A DNA stretch of 64,000 nucleotides from Callipepla californica brunnescens (taxonomy: Eukaryota; Chordata; Aves; Galliformes; Odontophoridae): the NCBI GenBank assembly GCA_023055505.1, contig JALIRH010000002.1:55362733-55426732 (forward strand), written 5' to 3'. Shown here one piece after another: positions 11,780 to 23,200 of the stretch. Within the stretch, counting starts at the first letter, position 1; every line of letters starts with the position of its first letter. A program made the translations under genes and the position numbers. Below the pieces are notes generated by a model. The model did no database searches. It was not told where the DNA came from and saw nothing but the letters and a program-made list of their open reading frames with translations.

Positions 11780-12375
11780 TGTCTCTGTAATTAATCTGGG
11801 TCTATGGGAAAGTGAAGGACCTGAGCATGATGTAAATGGTGTACAGTAAGGGATGGATATTGTTCTGAATTGAGCTGAAAAAATGTTAATAACACATCAA
11901 TGTTTTGGTTATTGTTGAGTGATATAGCTGGCCAGGACACTTGGTAGGGAAGGGCCACTGTCTTTGTGGCACCAGGCAGGGAGTGGAGAGGGGGCAGGAC
12001 AGATGGCACTAATTAGGCCAAGGGTTATTCCATACCTCATGACATCATGCAGAAGGCCATAAAACTGTGGAGGCAGCCACTGCTCAGGGGTTTCTAGGCA
12101 TTGTTCAGCAAGTGGGCAGACACTGTGTTTCTGTTGGGCTGTCAGCTGATGGGTAGTTGCAGTGTTAGCTGGACTTTGGTTGGCAGGTGGTGAATGACAC
12201 ATGGTTATCAATTGCAGTTTTTTTGCTTCCATTTTCCCCTTCTATCTTAAATAGTTTTTCATCTCAACCTGCAATTTCTGTTTTCTTGAAATTTCCATTT
12301 CTCTCCCTTATCCCACTTGGGGGTAGTGAGTGAAGGGCTGCGTGGTGCCGAGCTGCTGCCAGGTTAAACCACAAC
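11780..12375 (+). repeat. ERV-L 3' LTR
   Basis: About 596 bp. It begins with TG after a polypurine tract and ends near 'ttaaaccacaact', which resembles the usual avian ERV-L terminus. Internal landmarks are the stretch 'aggccaagggttattccat' (about 12017), a CRE-like 'tgacatca' at 12040-12047, and a TATA-like 'ccataaaac' at 12058-12066. A 'gggtagtgagtgaagggctg' stretch at about 12323 lies shortly before the end. No exact AATAAA signal was seen inside. The boundaries are estimates to within about 20 bp because no 5' LTR exists for comparison. Confidence 0.72.
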
Positions 12376-13017
12376 TTACAATAGAAATAAAATAATTCAT
12401 TTACACTGGAATTCTTTAAGCTCTGTTTTTACAGCCTAATAAAATGTGAAACTGAAACAGTTTACTTATTCCTAAGAGTTTCAGAATTAAGTTGAAATTA
12501 GCTGATTTTTTAAGTTATTCCTTAACAATAAGTTAGTTTATGCTAAAACTTTAAAGAGAGCCTAACTGCTGAAATGGAGTCTGTCTCTGCTTAGATTGCT
12601 GATATTAGACTAAACTGAACATATAAAGTATAGAGCTAAAAATATAAAACTATAACTTGGTTTATTAGTTACATTAATGTAACCTGAATTTAATTAGATT
12701 GAAACACATACTGTTGATAATTTATATTTTTTTGATTTGTTACAAAGCAGACAGTAGCTTGATGTCTATGTTTTCTATTAGAAAAGGAGCTGTGAAGTGC
12801 CTTCTTGCCTACTCCTAGCCTACAGGTTTGTAACTTGAAATCTTATTCCCTAGTATTGTTTTTCCCTCACTCTTTCTTTCTGTGTCCTTTTTTTTCCCCA
12901 GGTCCCTGCCATTTAATTTCTGAAAAGCATTCTTCTAGCTCGCCTTATGTTCAGCTAGATAAATTTTTTTCTTATTTTAAAAATTCTCTTTAATTTCATC
13001 ATATTACGTTTCAAGCA

Positions 13018-13042
13018 TAATATAATATAACATAATATAAGC
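13018..13042 (+). repeat. imperfect (TAATA)n repeat
   Basis: 'ataatataatataacataa' and flanks form an imperfect pentanucleotide AT repeat. Confidence 0.65.
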
Positions 13043-13506
13043 ATCTTGGAGCATGTTAGACATTAAATTAATAAATAGGCCTCTGTATTGATGCATTTTG
13101 TACATACAGAGTTATGATATATTTTCTTGTTTATCTAAACTCGTTGAAGATATGATAAATTAGATTATTAAGCATTCAGGGATGGTTGAAGTGGCACAGT
13201 AGTTGCAGAAGTGGTGCAAGAAGCAAAGGGATTTTCAAAGTAGTTAGCAAACACTCAAGGCCAATACACTGTAATCATCAAGATTTACCTTTATCTGGGT
13301 TTCAAAAGCAACTGGGAATAAATAAATTACATTAATGTATTCAGGAGCACAAATCCTCTAGAGTAAATATCAGTGCAATTGTAAACTGCAGTCTTTTTAC
13401 AATTAACAGCTAGTACAAGACAGCATGTGTCTGACTCCTGGAAGACAAGTCGATTACTTTTCAGAGATGGATCTGAAGGAAGGAAGTGAATCCTTGAATG
13501 TTGCCT

Positions 13507-13534
13507 GGGGAGGGAAAGGTTGGGTAGGGGGGGG
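13507..13534 (+). other. potential G-quadruplex
   Basis: Four G runs (GGGG, GGG, GGG, and a run of eight G) separated by loops of 1, 7 and 2 bases. This fits a canonical intramolecular G4 pattern on the + strand in otherwise AT-rich DNA. No promoter or gene is visible nearby. Confidence 0.5.
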
Positions 13535-13899
13535 ACTGAGAAAAGTCATACGTGAAGCAAAAGAGATCTTCATTTCAAGATGTGCTTTTGATGAAGATTG
13601 GCTCTGAAAAATACAGATGGCATTGCTATTTTAGTAGCATAAGACAATAACATGCAATTAACTTGCAAGTAACTGCATTTCTTATTTAAGAGGAATACTT
13701 AATCTTGCATAGTTGCATTCATCATTATGTATGTAAAGGCAGTAATTTTAACTGGCTTCTGTGGAGTGCAATAAAAAAAAAAAAAATCTGAAACTTAATC
13801 TTGTGAATTTTCTGGTGTAAGTCCCTGCTCAAGATGCATTTAGTAGAAGTGTGTGTGTTGTTGCACACTGACAGACTTAGAGCTATATCAACATATAAT

Positions 13900-14285
13900 C
13901 CTACCAGCAGGAGCAGGGAAGTGATCGTCCTTGTGTACTCAACACTGCTGAGGTTACATCTTGAGTTCTGTGTTCAGTTTTGGGCCTCACACTACAAGAA
14001 AGAACATCGGAGCCCTGGAGTGAGGTCAGAGAAGGGTAACAAAGCTCTGAGGGGTGTGGAGCACAAGTCTTATAAGGAGCGCTGAAGGAGCTGGGATTGC
14101 TCTGTCTGGAGAAGAGGAGGCTAAGGGGTGACCTTATTGCTCTCTACAACAACCTGAGATTGTGGTGAGGTCAATTCAATGTTTGGTCTTCTAGAGATGC
14201 CTGAATAGCAGACAACCAGGAACAGGAAGAGTAAAACATTAAAGGAAGCACAAACTTTGATGTACTATAGCAGAGCATACTCATT
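13900..14285 (+). mobile_element. CR1 LINE fragment, lacks 3' end
   Basis: Sense-strand CR1. The translation 'SRSREVIVLVYSTLLRLHLE' continuing to 'FCVQFWASHYKKE' (about 13905-14000) is the conserved C-terminal part of ORF2. At the DNA level 'ctggagaagaggaggctaag' at about 14106 and 'gtgaccttattgctctctac' at about 14128 are also typical. From about 14165 the copy is more diverged and stops near 14285 without the usual tail. It abuts an antisense CR1 3' end at 14298. Confidence 0.85.
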
Positions 14286-14297
14286 GATAAAGTTAAC

Positions 14298-14475
14298 AGA
14301 ATCACAGCATGGCTGACTGAGGTGGGCAGGACTCTCTGGTTTCATCAAGTCCCAGCCCTGCTCCAGCAGGGTGCCCAGGCCCATGGCCAAGTGGTGGCTG
14401 GAGATCTCTGAGGAGACTATTCAGCCTCTAGGCAGCCTGTACCAGAGCATGGTCATTTCTTTCTTCCTTGTTAAG
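14298..14475 (-). mobile_element. CR1 LINE 3' fragment
   Basis: Antisense CR1 tail starting with 'agaatcacagcatggctgac'. It continues through the typical 'ctccagcagggtgcccaggc' (about 14360) and 'aggcagcctgtaccagagca' (about 14431) segments. Truncated at about 14475. Together with the sense fragment that ends at 14285 it forms a tail-to-tail pair. Confidence 0.85.
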
Positions 14476-15738
14476 TGATATGAAGTGTGGCCAGGGCTGG
14501 AAAATAAAGCAGAAGGCTCTTGGTTTAGTTTAGCTTAAAGAGGCCATCCCAAAAGCTACTGTCAGAGAATGAGTCCTGAAGAGAAGAGAGTTGGTGGGAA
14601 AAAGTATTCCTCTTGTTAAGTTACAGGACTATGGAACAGGAGCTGCTTGTAAATGTTGTACTGTGCCAAAGGAAAAGACAATAACCTTTGCTGCAGAACA
14701 TCTTACAGAACAGACTGCTTAAGGTCCCACACATCTTCCCCTGTGTCCCTCCTACCTTTTCTATATACTCCTGAATCATAATAAATTTTGCTTTGTTAAG
14801 TAAAAAATGTCAAGGTGTCTTATTGCTAATCTTTCTAGCCTTGACATATCCCCCAAGCTCCTTCCTTCCCTGAGTCATTTGCCCTTGTCTGCTGCTCTGT
14901 ACTTCTCAAACAGCTTTCCTTTGCAGTGTTTTCTGTCCACTCTGCTCCACTGCTACCTAAGTCACAGGGAGGTTTTTAACAGTTCTTTGCTAAAAGACTG
15001 GCTCAAGCGTGGTTCCAGCTGAAATAAGAAAAAGTACATTTGTTAATTGTTTGGTTTCCATGGCACCAAAGTCTTCAGGCTTTTTATCTCTTGTTTTGAC
15101 AAGCTGTCTTTGTACAGAAAAACCATAGAGATTGTAAGTGGGTTTTTGTGCTTTTGTGCTATCAGCTCCTTTGTGATCTGCAAATGGCAAATGCACAGGC
15201 AAGGGGACTGCCAGACATGAGAAGCTGCTAGTCTGTCACTCTCCTTCATGCCACAGAAGTGAGCTGAGAAACAGGCTGTATGAATGACAGGGAGGTGCAG
15301 TGCAAAGGCTGAAGGTAGGTTAGCAGATTCTCTGTCTGAGTTTTTCCTGGAAGAAGCTGCTTCTCTGTGTGACCCGGAGGAAAGTGCATGTTTAAAAATG
15401 ATAACAAAATGTTGCAGAGTAATCCTTTATGTTATTCATTAGATTCTCTGTAGTGTATGTAGAACCATGCTAGGTGGAAAAGACACCTCTACTTAATATG
15501 AATTATTTTCCCTCTCCTGGCAGGGTACATGAAAAAGCTACTGTGTGTTTTGATAGACTGAAGAGTTCTCAGAACTGGCACTGCCCACTTTCTCCCCCAT
15601 CTTACTGTCTGTCTCTCTGCATTTTCCTATGCATCTAAAAATTCTACTTACTGCTGAGCAGTGATGGCTTTGAGGGGCTTCTTTGTAATAGTCTTTTATT
15701 CAGTTACCAAATGTTATGGAATATACAATACTGAATCC
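14476..15738. other. unique DNA between CR1 copies
   Basis: No homology recognised. A C/T-rich stretch at about 14730-14770 is followed by AATAAA at 14780, which looks like a poly(A) region, but no coding exon is seen upstream. A pyrimidine-rich acceptor-like site ends at about 15523 and is followed by about 100 bp open in one frame. Neither is strong enough to call a gene. Confidence 0.5.
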
Positions 15739-15739
15739 A

Positions 15740-16146
15740 CAGAATCACAGAATGGCCCAGCTTGGAAGGGACCTCAAGGATCATGAATCTCCAACCCACC
15801 TGCCACGGGCAGGGCCACCAACCTCCCCATTTAGTACTAGACCAGGCTGCTCAGGGCCCCATACAATCTGGCCTTGGACATCTCTAGGGACGAGGCAGCC
15901 ACAACCTCTCTGGGCAGCCCGTTCCAGCACCTCACCACTCTCACCATGAAGAACTTCCCCCTGACATCCAACCTAAATCTTTCCTCCCTCAACTTAAAAC
16001 CCTTTCCCCTTGTCCTGCTGTTATCTATCCTTTCAAAGAGTTGACTCCCCTCCTGTTAATGGGCTCCTTTTAGATACTGAAAGGCTGCAATTAGGTCACC
16101 TCACAGCCTTCTTTTCTCCAGGCTGAACAAGCCCAGTTTTTTTCTT
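15740..16146 (-). mobile_element. CR1 LINE 3' fragment, about 0.4 kb
   Basis: Antisense CR1. The 3' end 'cagaatcacagaatggccca' is at 15740. It is followed by the standard 3' UTR landmarks 'ctgggcagcccgttccagca' (15910) and 'cccttgtcctgctgttatct' (16007), and the end of ORF2, 'tctccaggctgaacaagccc', at about 16115. Better preserved than the other copies here, so probably a younger insertion. 5'-truncated at about 16146. Confidence 0.93.
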
Positions 16147-16678
16147 GAACCTTGTGCAAACTAATGCAAATTAGCTCCTTTGAAGGGCTAGTGTCTTTCC
16201 TAGGTTGTCTTTGTGAGGGATCATGAGGAAGATGGAATAGGAAACTCTTGAGCCGGGTGCCGAACCCATCAGCCATCAGTCTGTCAAACAGACAGACATT
16301 CTTCCCACCCAGTTCAAAAAGGGGATGAAGTTGTCATTCGTAAGTGGCAACAAGACAGCAAGAAGTAGCTGTCAAGGAGGCAAGATGTGATTTTTTTCAC
16401 TGAAACTGTAAGGAGAGCTGAGCTCTCCTTTTCCCTCCTTTTGTGCTGACTGCTTCAAGAGGAGCTGAATGGGATCCTGGAACTTACATCTGACTGATGC
16501 AGAAGCACTCAGTGGGCAATTAAGAGATGTGTACTGATGCATTTAGTGCAGCTGAGAGTAAAATCAAAAGTGTTGCAAACTGAAGCACATATCACGTCTT
16601 CTCCATTTGACAGATTGTCAAATGCAGATCAGTCTCTGTCTTTCACTTCAGGAACGGTCTCATTATTTCCCTCTGAAA
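16147..16678. other. short unique spacer between CR1 copies
   Basis: About 530 bp with moderate GC and no recognisable gene, repeat or RNA. Confidence 0.5.
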
Positions 16679-16965
16679 TTCCATAGAATGGCTTGGGTTG
16701 GAAGACACCACAAAGATCATCTACTTCCAACTCCCTGCCGTGGGCAGGGCTGCCCCCACCCAGCTCAGCTGCCCAGGGCCTCATCCAACCTGGCCTTGAG
16801 TGCCTCCAGGGGTGGGGTACCACAGCTTCTCTGAGCAGATGGGCCAGTTAAGATTTTATTTCTAACATCTAACCAAAACCTTCCTCTTAAAGTTCTAATA
16901 CATTCCCCCTTGTCCTGTCATGCTTATCAGTTTGGGAAGTTACTAGTATTCATTTTTCATCCAGA
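16679..16965 (-). mobile_element. CR1 LINE 3' fragment
   Basis: Antisense CR1. 'ccatagaatggcttgggttg' at 16681, then 'ccctgccgtgggcagggctg' (about 16733), 'tcatccaacctggccttgag' (16781) and 'cccccttgtcctgtcatgct' (about 16905). The copy fades out near 16965. Confidence 0.9.
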
Positions 16966-17417
16966 TACAGAACCATTTTTACCATCTATTTAAAAGCAGT
17001 ACATCAAACAGTGGGCAACCATAGTTTTCTTTCTATTTTTTCTAATCAGATTTTGAAAAGGAAAATTCAACTTAATGGAATACTTTTTTGTCTGAAATGG
17101 AACTTTCCCACTGCTAATGACCAAGGATACCATTTCCTTAGATATTTATAGATGTATTTAGGTAATAATAGATGTGTTTCCTCAGTTGCAAATATATTTC
17201 CTCATAAACTAGGTAAGAATGTATTTTACAGGGGAAAGAGGTTTATTTGTTTCTATCTCTCTGGGCGTTCTGATAACACCTTTTTTTTCATAGACTGGTT
17301 GTATAAAGCCTGAAAATAAAGCACCCTCTAAGTTTGGAGTGTTATTTTTTTATTTGCACTCTGTTTAACTGTTGGATTGTTGTGTCCTTTTTTTTTTTTT
17401 TCTTCTTGATCTTACAG

Positions 17418-17815
17418 CTGATCTTGAATATGAAGATGAAGAAATTAAGAAGGAAAGTTACAATACAGCTCTGTTTTACATCTCCATGGCCTGTTTGAAG
17501 TTTCTAAACCCACACCAGTGAATTTCAGAACTGCTCTTGTGGTGGTTTCATGTTTCATTCTTTCTAGGAATTATATTCAATTCTATATCTAAATCTAAGT
17601 GACTGGGGGCTGACCATAGTTGTAAGCATTGTATATACAAATGGATTTCACTGGATACTGATTTAAATGATTATCTGAGGCAGATATTAATGTACATACT
17701 AATGGTGAACTGTCAACTTAACTGTTAACATAATGATTGATACCCTTCATGTATTGCAACAACCTGTTATTGACCTAGTTTGAAATGATAATAAAGCTGG
17801 AGCTAGCACCTTTGG
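17418..17815 (+). CDS. candidate terminal coding exon with 3' UTR, unknown gene
   Basis: A run of about 15 T followed by 'cttcttgatcttacag' makes a very strong 3' splice site ending at 17417. The exon could start at 17418 in phase 1. From 17420 one frame gives 33 full codons and then TGA at 17519-17521. The protein begins with an acidic stretch ('DLEYEDEEIKKE') and ends in a more hydrophobic 'ALFYISMACLKFLNPHQ'. About 270 bp of AT-rich sequence follows, up to an AATAAA at 17790-17795 with T/G-rich sequence about 30 bp beyond. I do not recognise the protein. It could be the last exon, or an alternative last exon, of a + strand gene whose other exons lie outside the window. The order acceptor, frame, stop, poly(A) signal is the evidence. 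Chance is a real alternative because the frame is short. Confidence 0.35.
17790..17795 (+). terminator. candidate poly(A) signal AATAAA
   Basis: Canonical hexamer about 270 bp after the TGA of the candidate terminal exon, with T-rich sequence 'actttttgtagcattgg' about 30 bp downstream that could act as the cleavage-enhancing element. AATAAA is common in AT-rich DNA, so its value depends on the exon being real. Confidence 0.35.
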
Positions 17816-20800
17816 CAGAGCTAGAATACTTTTTGTAGCATTGGATCTTATCCTGAGTTTAGTGCTGCACACACAATCTCCCTTTTGGATAGGAGCTTGG
17901 TAAAACTCAATGAAAAATGTTTATGTTATTGTGACAGTGGTTACACAGCAATTATGATGAATGTGATTGCTTGTCAATCTGGAACAGTGGGAAGAGGCTA
18001 GGAAGCTCCATTGTTAAAGTGCTCTCAGGAATACTTTATGCTTGCCTACTAATGTTACCCCTGAGACACCATGATTCTACCACACCGGAGCTACTGAATC
18101 TTGCTTATATTGGCACAATTAATCTGTGTTTCCTCCATTCCTACATAAAAAGCTGTGGACTTCTGGCAAATGTCTACTCAACTCAAAGTTGTGAAGGGGA
18201 AAAAGAGAATAAGGAAAGAAGAGAAAAAGTTGTGAAGAGGAAGTTACTTCAATTAGTTCTAAGGGGAGTAATCTGGTACATTTCCATCTCAGCATGCTCA
18301 TCAAAACCAGTGGAGAATCTGCAGTACATGTTGAACAGCTCCTCACTGCTCTGTAGAACCAGGCTGTGTTCCCTGCAGTGCAGGAGAAAAACAACACCAC
18401 TATCAATAATCTACAGAAGTGCTTTTTCCAGACACCTCAATTTTCAGGAAAAATTCCATTTGTCTGGCACTTCTGACTACTGTAGGTATGAGTTAATATA
18501 TCTTTTGTCTTTTTTTTTTTTTTTTTAATTGATCAAGACCAACCTCAGTTATAAACCTCTAAATATTTTGCAGTCTTTGGCTTGAATCATCTCTGTACTG
18601 GTATAGCATTATTTGATCTATATGATCAAACACTGGGATGTACTTTATGGTAACAATAAAATACACAGATTTTGGGATTCATGTCCTTTCATTAAAACTT
18701 TATTCCCTTTTTATTCCAATATATTTATATGTATATTTCCTATAAACAGCCAGTTTAGGAAGTCTTCTATTGCTCCAATGGTAATGTAAAACAACGCATA
18801 CATCAAAGGTACATGTGGTTATTCAGAATGCATTTCACTCCCTTTTCTTCAAGTCATAGAAATAGATGGAAAAAACCACAATGCAGACAGTTCACTGCAT
18901 GCTAATTCTAGCAAAAATAGGAGCCTTGGAACCTCATGAATCTTGCGGCAGTGAAGAAAACTGTATTTTGGAAGTATAACAAGAAAATGATACTGGTGTG
19001 TCAGGGTATCATTGCATAACTGAAAGTAGAGACTTCAGATTTGGAGCGCGGAGACATTATTTGTTTATTGTTGACTTCTAGAGATCCTTCCCTACTGAAT
19101 ACAGCCATACTTTGGCTGGTACTCAAATTCTGTTGAAAAGCACCTGATGATCCCAAAAAATACTGAAGCTATGTTATACCAACATAAATCTCTGACTGGG
19201 ACATTTTCTCTGATAAGGGCTGTGTGCTCTAAGTATATTTAACTTACAAGCTAGCTGATTTCAAGTACCTATTTTTGACATTCTCAAGCTTCCTCAGAAG
19301 ACTAGTCTGTGTGGTTTATTTAGCAACAGAGAAAAAACTTGGGTTCATCAGTGATTTTTGGAAGTCATGGCAGCACTGAAGGGTTCTTCCATACCTCGCT
19401 TTCCCAGCTGTGGATTTATTTTGTGGTGGTGGGGAAAGAAATACACAAGAGAGGTGAATTTGCTGAAGATAAGTAACTGAGGCTCTCCTAAGTCCTTCAG
19501 AAGGCAAGCAGCTATCATCAAAAGTAATATGAATAGTCCTTTACTCCTAAGTGAAGTAAAGTATGGCATTATTTTTGGAGTTTTCAATATCGTGGCTCTT
19601 TCAGCCAGTTTGGTACTCAGCTATTTAGCCTCTTCAGGAGTACATCCATTAGACCTGTTTCTCAGTGCTCCTCAAAGTGCGTGCATGGCATCTGTTTTAA
19701 ACTGTAAGGCTTAATAGGCTTATGAAAGACCTTCTACACACAAATGTCTTGCAGTGGGTTCCATATGTTCAACATAGTAATGCAGGTCATCTCTAGGCTA
19801 CAGCATCACACAAGTGATGAAAACACTCAATGAATATCCTGAAGTGTTTTCTGCGTCATGTTCTCTTCCTGGATGAGTAGTAGCATTTCTCTAATTTTTC
19901 CTCTCAAAGTGAAAAATACTATTCAGAACATGAAGAATTTCTTTAGACTGTGTAAATATTGCCATTTGTTGTTTTCTTTCTTTTTTTTTTTTTTAATGAG
20001 CTGCATCACTAGAAAAGACGGGAACTATTTTTATCGCTGTGAGCATTTTACCATCTAGGATGCACGACATTCCCTTTTTTGTACTGTATAGCTAAAAATA
20101 GGACTCAAAATTAAGCTTCCTGAAAAAGGAACAGAAATAAGATCCTACACACCATGCACTTCACCCATATCTGTGTTTTTTCAGACCTCTGTTTAAACAC
20201 CATCTCAATAGCCTTCTGCTTATTTATTGAAACATTTCTGAAGAGAATATATTTGATGTGAATAATGTGTAAGTAGGGACTTGTTTTGGTGTATTCACTC
20301 AAAAGGCTTGAATTTGTTATCAGCTGTTTCCATTTATTATGCATTTATTGTATTTTACAATAGTACAAAATACAATTCCAGTTAGTTTGATTTGTTGCAC
20401 TACTTAGATTACATGGGACCTCAAGATAACGTGATTTTGATGACTAGAAAGCCATTTCTAAAACTTTCCAAGAATAAATGCATATATATTTTTCAGGAAT
20501 GAAACTTCAATAAAGTGACCTTTGCAATAGTATTTGAACGACAGGAGTACAAGAACACAAAAACATCACTGGAAACATGGCATTTGTTTTCAGATGTTGG
20601 TTCATCCTACCAGATCTGTTGGCTGATTTTAGTTGTTTGTTTGTTTACATTCTTATGGGGTTGCTATTTAAAATTTGGTTTTCTGTCAAGTTTTCTTCAC
20701 AACTTTTAAACTTGTTAATTTCTGACAATAGCTACCCCATGAACCTAACAATAAAATGTCCATGTGCCCGCACAAGCTGGCATACTGATCTATTACTGTT

Positions 20801-23172
20801 ACTTTACTTACTTTATTCAGAATCTTAATATCATCTCCTGAAGAAAATGAAAGAATCCATGAAGAATCAATGAAAAGAATTATGTGGACTGTATGTTATC
20901 GTATTAAGTAAACTCAGAGACCTTGAATTTTCTCCATTCATGTATGATTACATGGGCTTATCTTCCTATTAAGCTCTTCAGAGTGTTTATCTTCCCATGT
21001 ACTGAGGAAAGGGTTTTTTTTCTTGAATTCATACAAGGATTAGTCCAAACACTAACAATTTGAACTTGAGAAGTTTTTATGGTGGTATTTTTGATTTAGC
21101 TTACATGCTGCTTTAAGCAATCTTTTAATACACAAAGTTGTATAATTTTAGTTAAGTAAATCAGTAGAACTCTGTGGAAAGATTGTTCCCCAGAACAGCT
21201 CAGAACATTTTTGATGACTTCCAAACCAGAAGTGCTGCAGGTGTTTCTTGTCTTGAAGTGAGGATGGATACCAAAGAGTTAGTTTTGGATAAATGTCTAA
21301 ATGTCCTAGGAACAGTGCTTGAGAAACCAGCCCTTAATGCATCAAATCAAGTAATGTCTCAGCATCTGTTTTGTGATAGGTGATTGGTATAAGTGAAAAT
21401 GTAGGGTAATAATACTATAAAATGTACTGGTATTGTTAGGAAGGTAAATAATATGAATGACTGGTGCAGACTACCATTATTATTCTTGCAGAAACAAAAT
21501 CTCCAAATGAATTCAAATTTGGAAAACAGGATGATGTTTTTCTAGAAAGAACTAACAGAAAACTAAATGAAATAATGGACTGCAGAAAACACCATCTCCG
21601 AAATGCATGACATTGCTCTGCCGGAAATAACAGCATAGAGTGTGGTATTCTAAAACTGCAACAAAAGCAAAGCAATACCTATATAATGTCCAGGCCATGC
21701 ATACCGTCACTAATTCTGAAAACCAGAATACAATGAATTAGATGTGTATTTTGATGTGCGTCATAGCTTAGAAAAGCAATATTACTAACGCCTGTAGTAA
21801 GGGAGTACTAATGGATAGTTTAAATTCTATTTTGCAAGTACATGACTTTTGTAGATATATGTTTTTTCTTAAATCATTAAGACATTGTTCTAATTAACTA
21901 CTTAGCTAATCTTATTCTAAATTAAATGCAGTTGCTTGTTCAATTAAGATTCAGTAGTGCTGATTTTTATAAACAATGTTACAGGCTGTATTATTGGAAT
22001 TAATTATAACAAGGATACACAAAAAAACCACCCATTCTTTTTAGCAAGCACAAAGCTTTCACGTATGCTTTGCTATAGATCAAAGATGTCCTGTGATTAT
22101 GTCCTGACATTATAAATATGCAAGTATTTGGGAATTTAACTTCCACAGTATTAAAATTTTAAGTAATTAATAAAATATTTTATCTGTATTGTACATTGTG
22201 AATATGATTCTGGCCAATATACATTCCGTTCAAAGTAATCTGAATGAAACTTTTACAATATGAAAATGCATTGTAATATTTCATTCTATTACCTGATTAT
22301 GCTATCCCATTTTATCTATTATTCTGTTTCAGCCTTTTGTCTTCATGTTACTTTGCTTTTCGGGCTTTAGTTAAAATTTAATTAAATATCATTTTCTATT
22401 CATTTTTCCTCCTTTGTTCCAAATTTTGTTCAATATGCTTGGTGTAAAAGCAAAATCTTTCAAAGCATTGAAACAGTGTTGTTCTTCACATAATTTTAAA
22501 ACATTTTAATCTTTTTGTATGTCCATTAATTAATATGCATGAAGAAAAGAAAATATAGTCAATGGAATATAATTTTGTTACAATTTACCTGAAATTTCTA
22601 GGAGGCATTCATGAAATTGGAAGCAGCCACGAGTACTTACTGCAATTGTTGCAGAGATTTCCTCCATGTTTTTATAGGCAGTTTGTACAGAAAAAATATG
22701 AAGCTCCCTTAAATTTTCAGGATATCAATATTTAGAGAGATTTTAACTGAATAACTTCATTACATCTTTTATTTGAACTTTCAAATTCTCATGTGACATT
22801 TCATTCAAAGTTACCTACAAAATCCCCTCAGGTGGAAATAAGTTTTTTTTTCCAGTATGATTAATCTCTTCCACAGATGAAGACATACATCTAGCACCTC
22901 AAGGACTTTCTCTGAATATGATTTATATCTCTTATCAATTCCAAATTTTAATAGGATAGCACTTGACAGTACAAAGTCCTTCCTATATCATCCAGAGACA
23001 AGTCCTGGCATATTTTTTAACATCCTAAATATGTCTCTCTTGTCAATAATCAACTTCTTTTTGTTAAAAAGTTTTAATTGCAGAGAAATCCTTTTTAGCT
23101 GAAATCTATGTTATTTACATCACAGTGTCAATACGACATGTAGCACCTCTGCAAAATTTACTAATTAGCCTC

Positions 23173-23200
23173 TGAAACTTCACCGTACGGTGACATTTCA
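23173..23200. repeat. 28-bp near-perfect palindrome with two CpGs
   Basis: The core 'TCACCGTACGGTGA' (23180-23193) is a perfect 14-bp inverted repeat. Arms TGAAA and TTTCA extend the symmetry to 28 bp, with two mismatched pairs per half-site (12 of 14 matched). Two CpGs survive in a very AT-rich, CpG-poor area. It could be a binding site for a dimeric factor or a small cruciform. No known consensus fits fully. Confidence 0.6.

Larger units (their letters stand above)
9540..12375 (+). mobile_element. ERV-L type endogenous retrovirus, defective (internal region plus 3' LTR)
   Basis: A decayed class III (ERV-L-like) avian provirus on the + strand. In order it shows gag-like sequence (about 9554-10390), a protease-to-RT junction (about 10480-10865), integrase (about 10890-11470) and one LTR (about 11780-12375). 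There is no env region, which is normal for ERV-L. No 5' LTR and no primer-binding site are visible upstream, so the 5' end is truncated or was lost. Most of RT and all of RNase H are deleted at about 10866. Every coding section has stops and frameshifts, so no protein can be made. Confidence 0.82.
12376..13899. other. AT-rich DNA with simple repeats, no gene recognised
   Basis: Contains a strong splice-acceptor-like pyrimidine tract ending in CCAG at 12901 without a convincing exon after it. It also holds an AT-rich ATAATA-type repeat at about 13018-13042, a G-run cluster at 13507-13534, and a poly-A run at 13773-13786. No coding homology. Confidence 0.55.

Noticed and set aside
12866..12993. 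Very strong pyrimidine tract ending in CCAG as an exon acceptor
   Set aside because: The following sequence quickly turns into low-complexity AT-rich DNA and has no donor or recognisable protein.
14730..14800. C/T-rich stretch followed by AATAAA as an LTR or gene end
   Set aside because: No LTR termini, TATA or coding exon upstream could be matched to it.
17971..18528. 185-codon open frame on the + strand
   Set aside because: Starts at TTG, not ATG, has no recognisable domain, and ends by running through a poly-T tract as polyphenylalanine. Probably chance or 3' flanking sequence.
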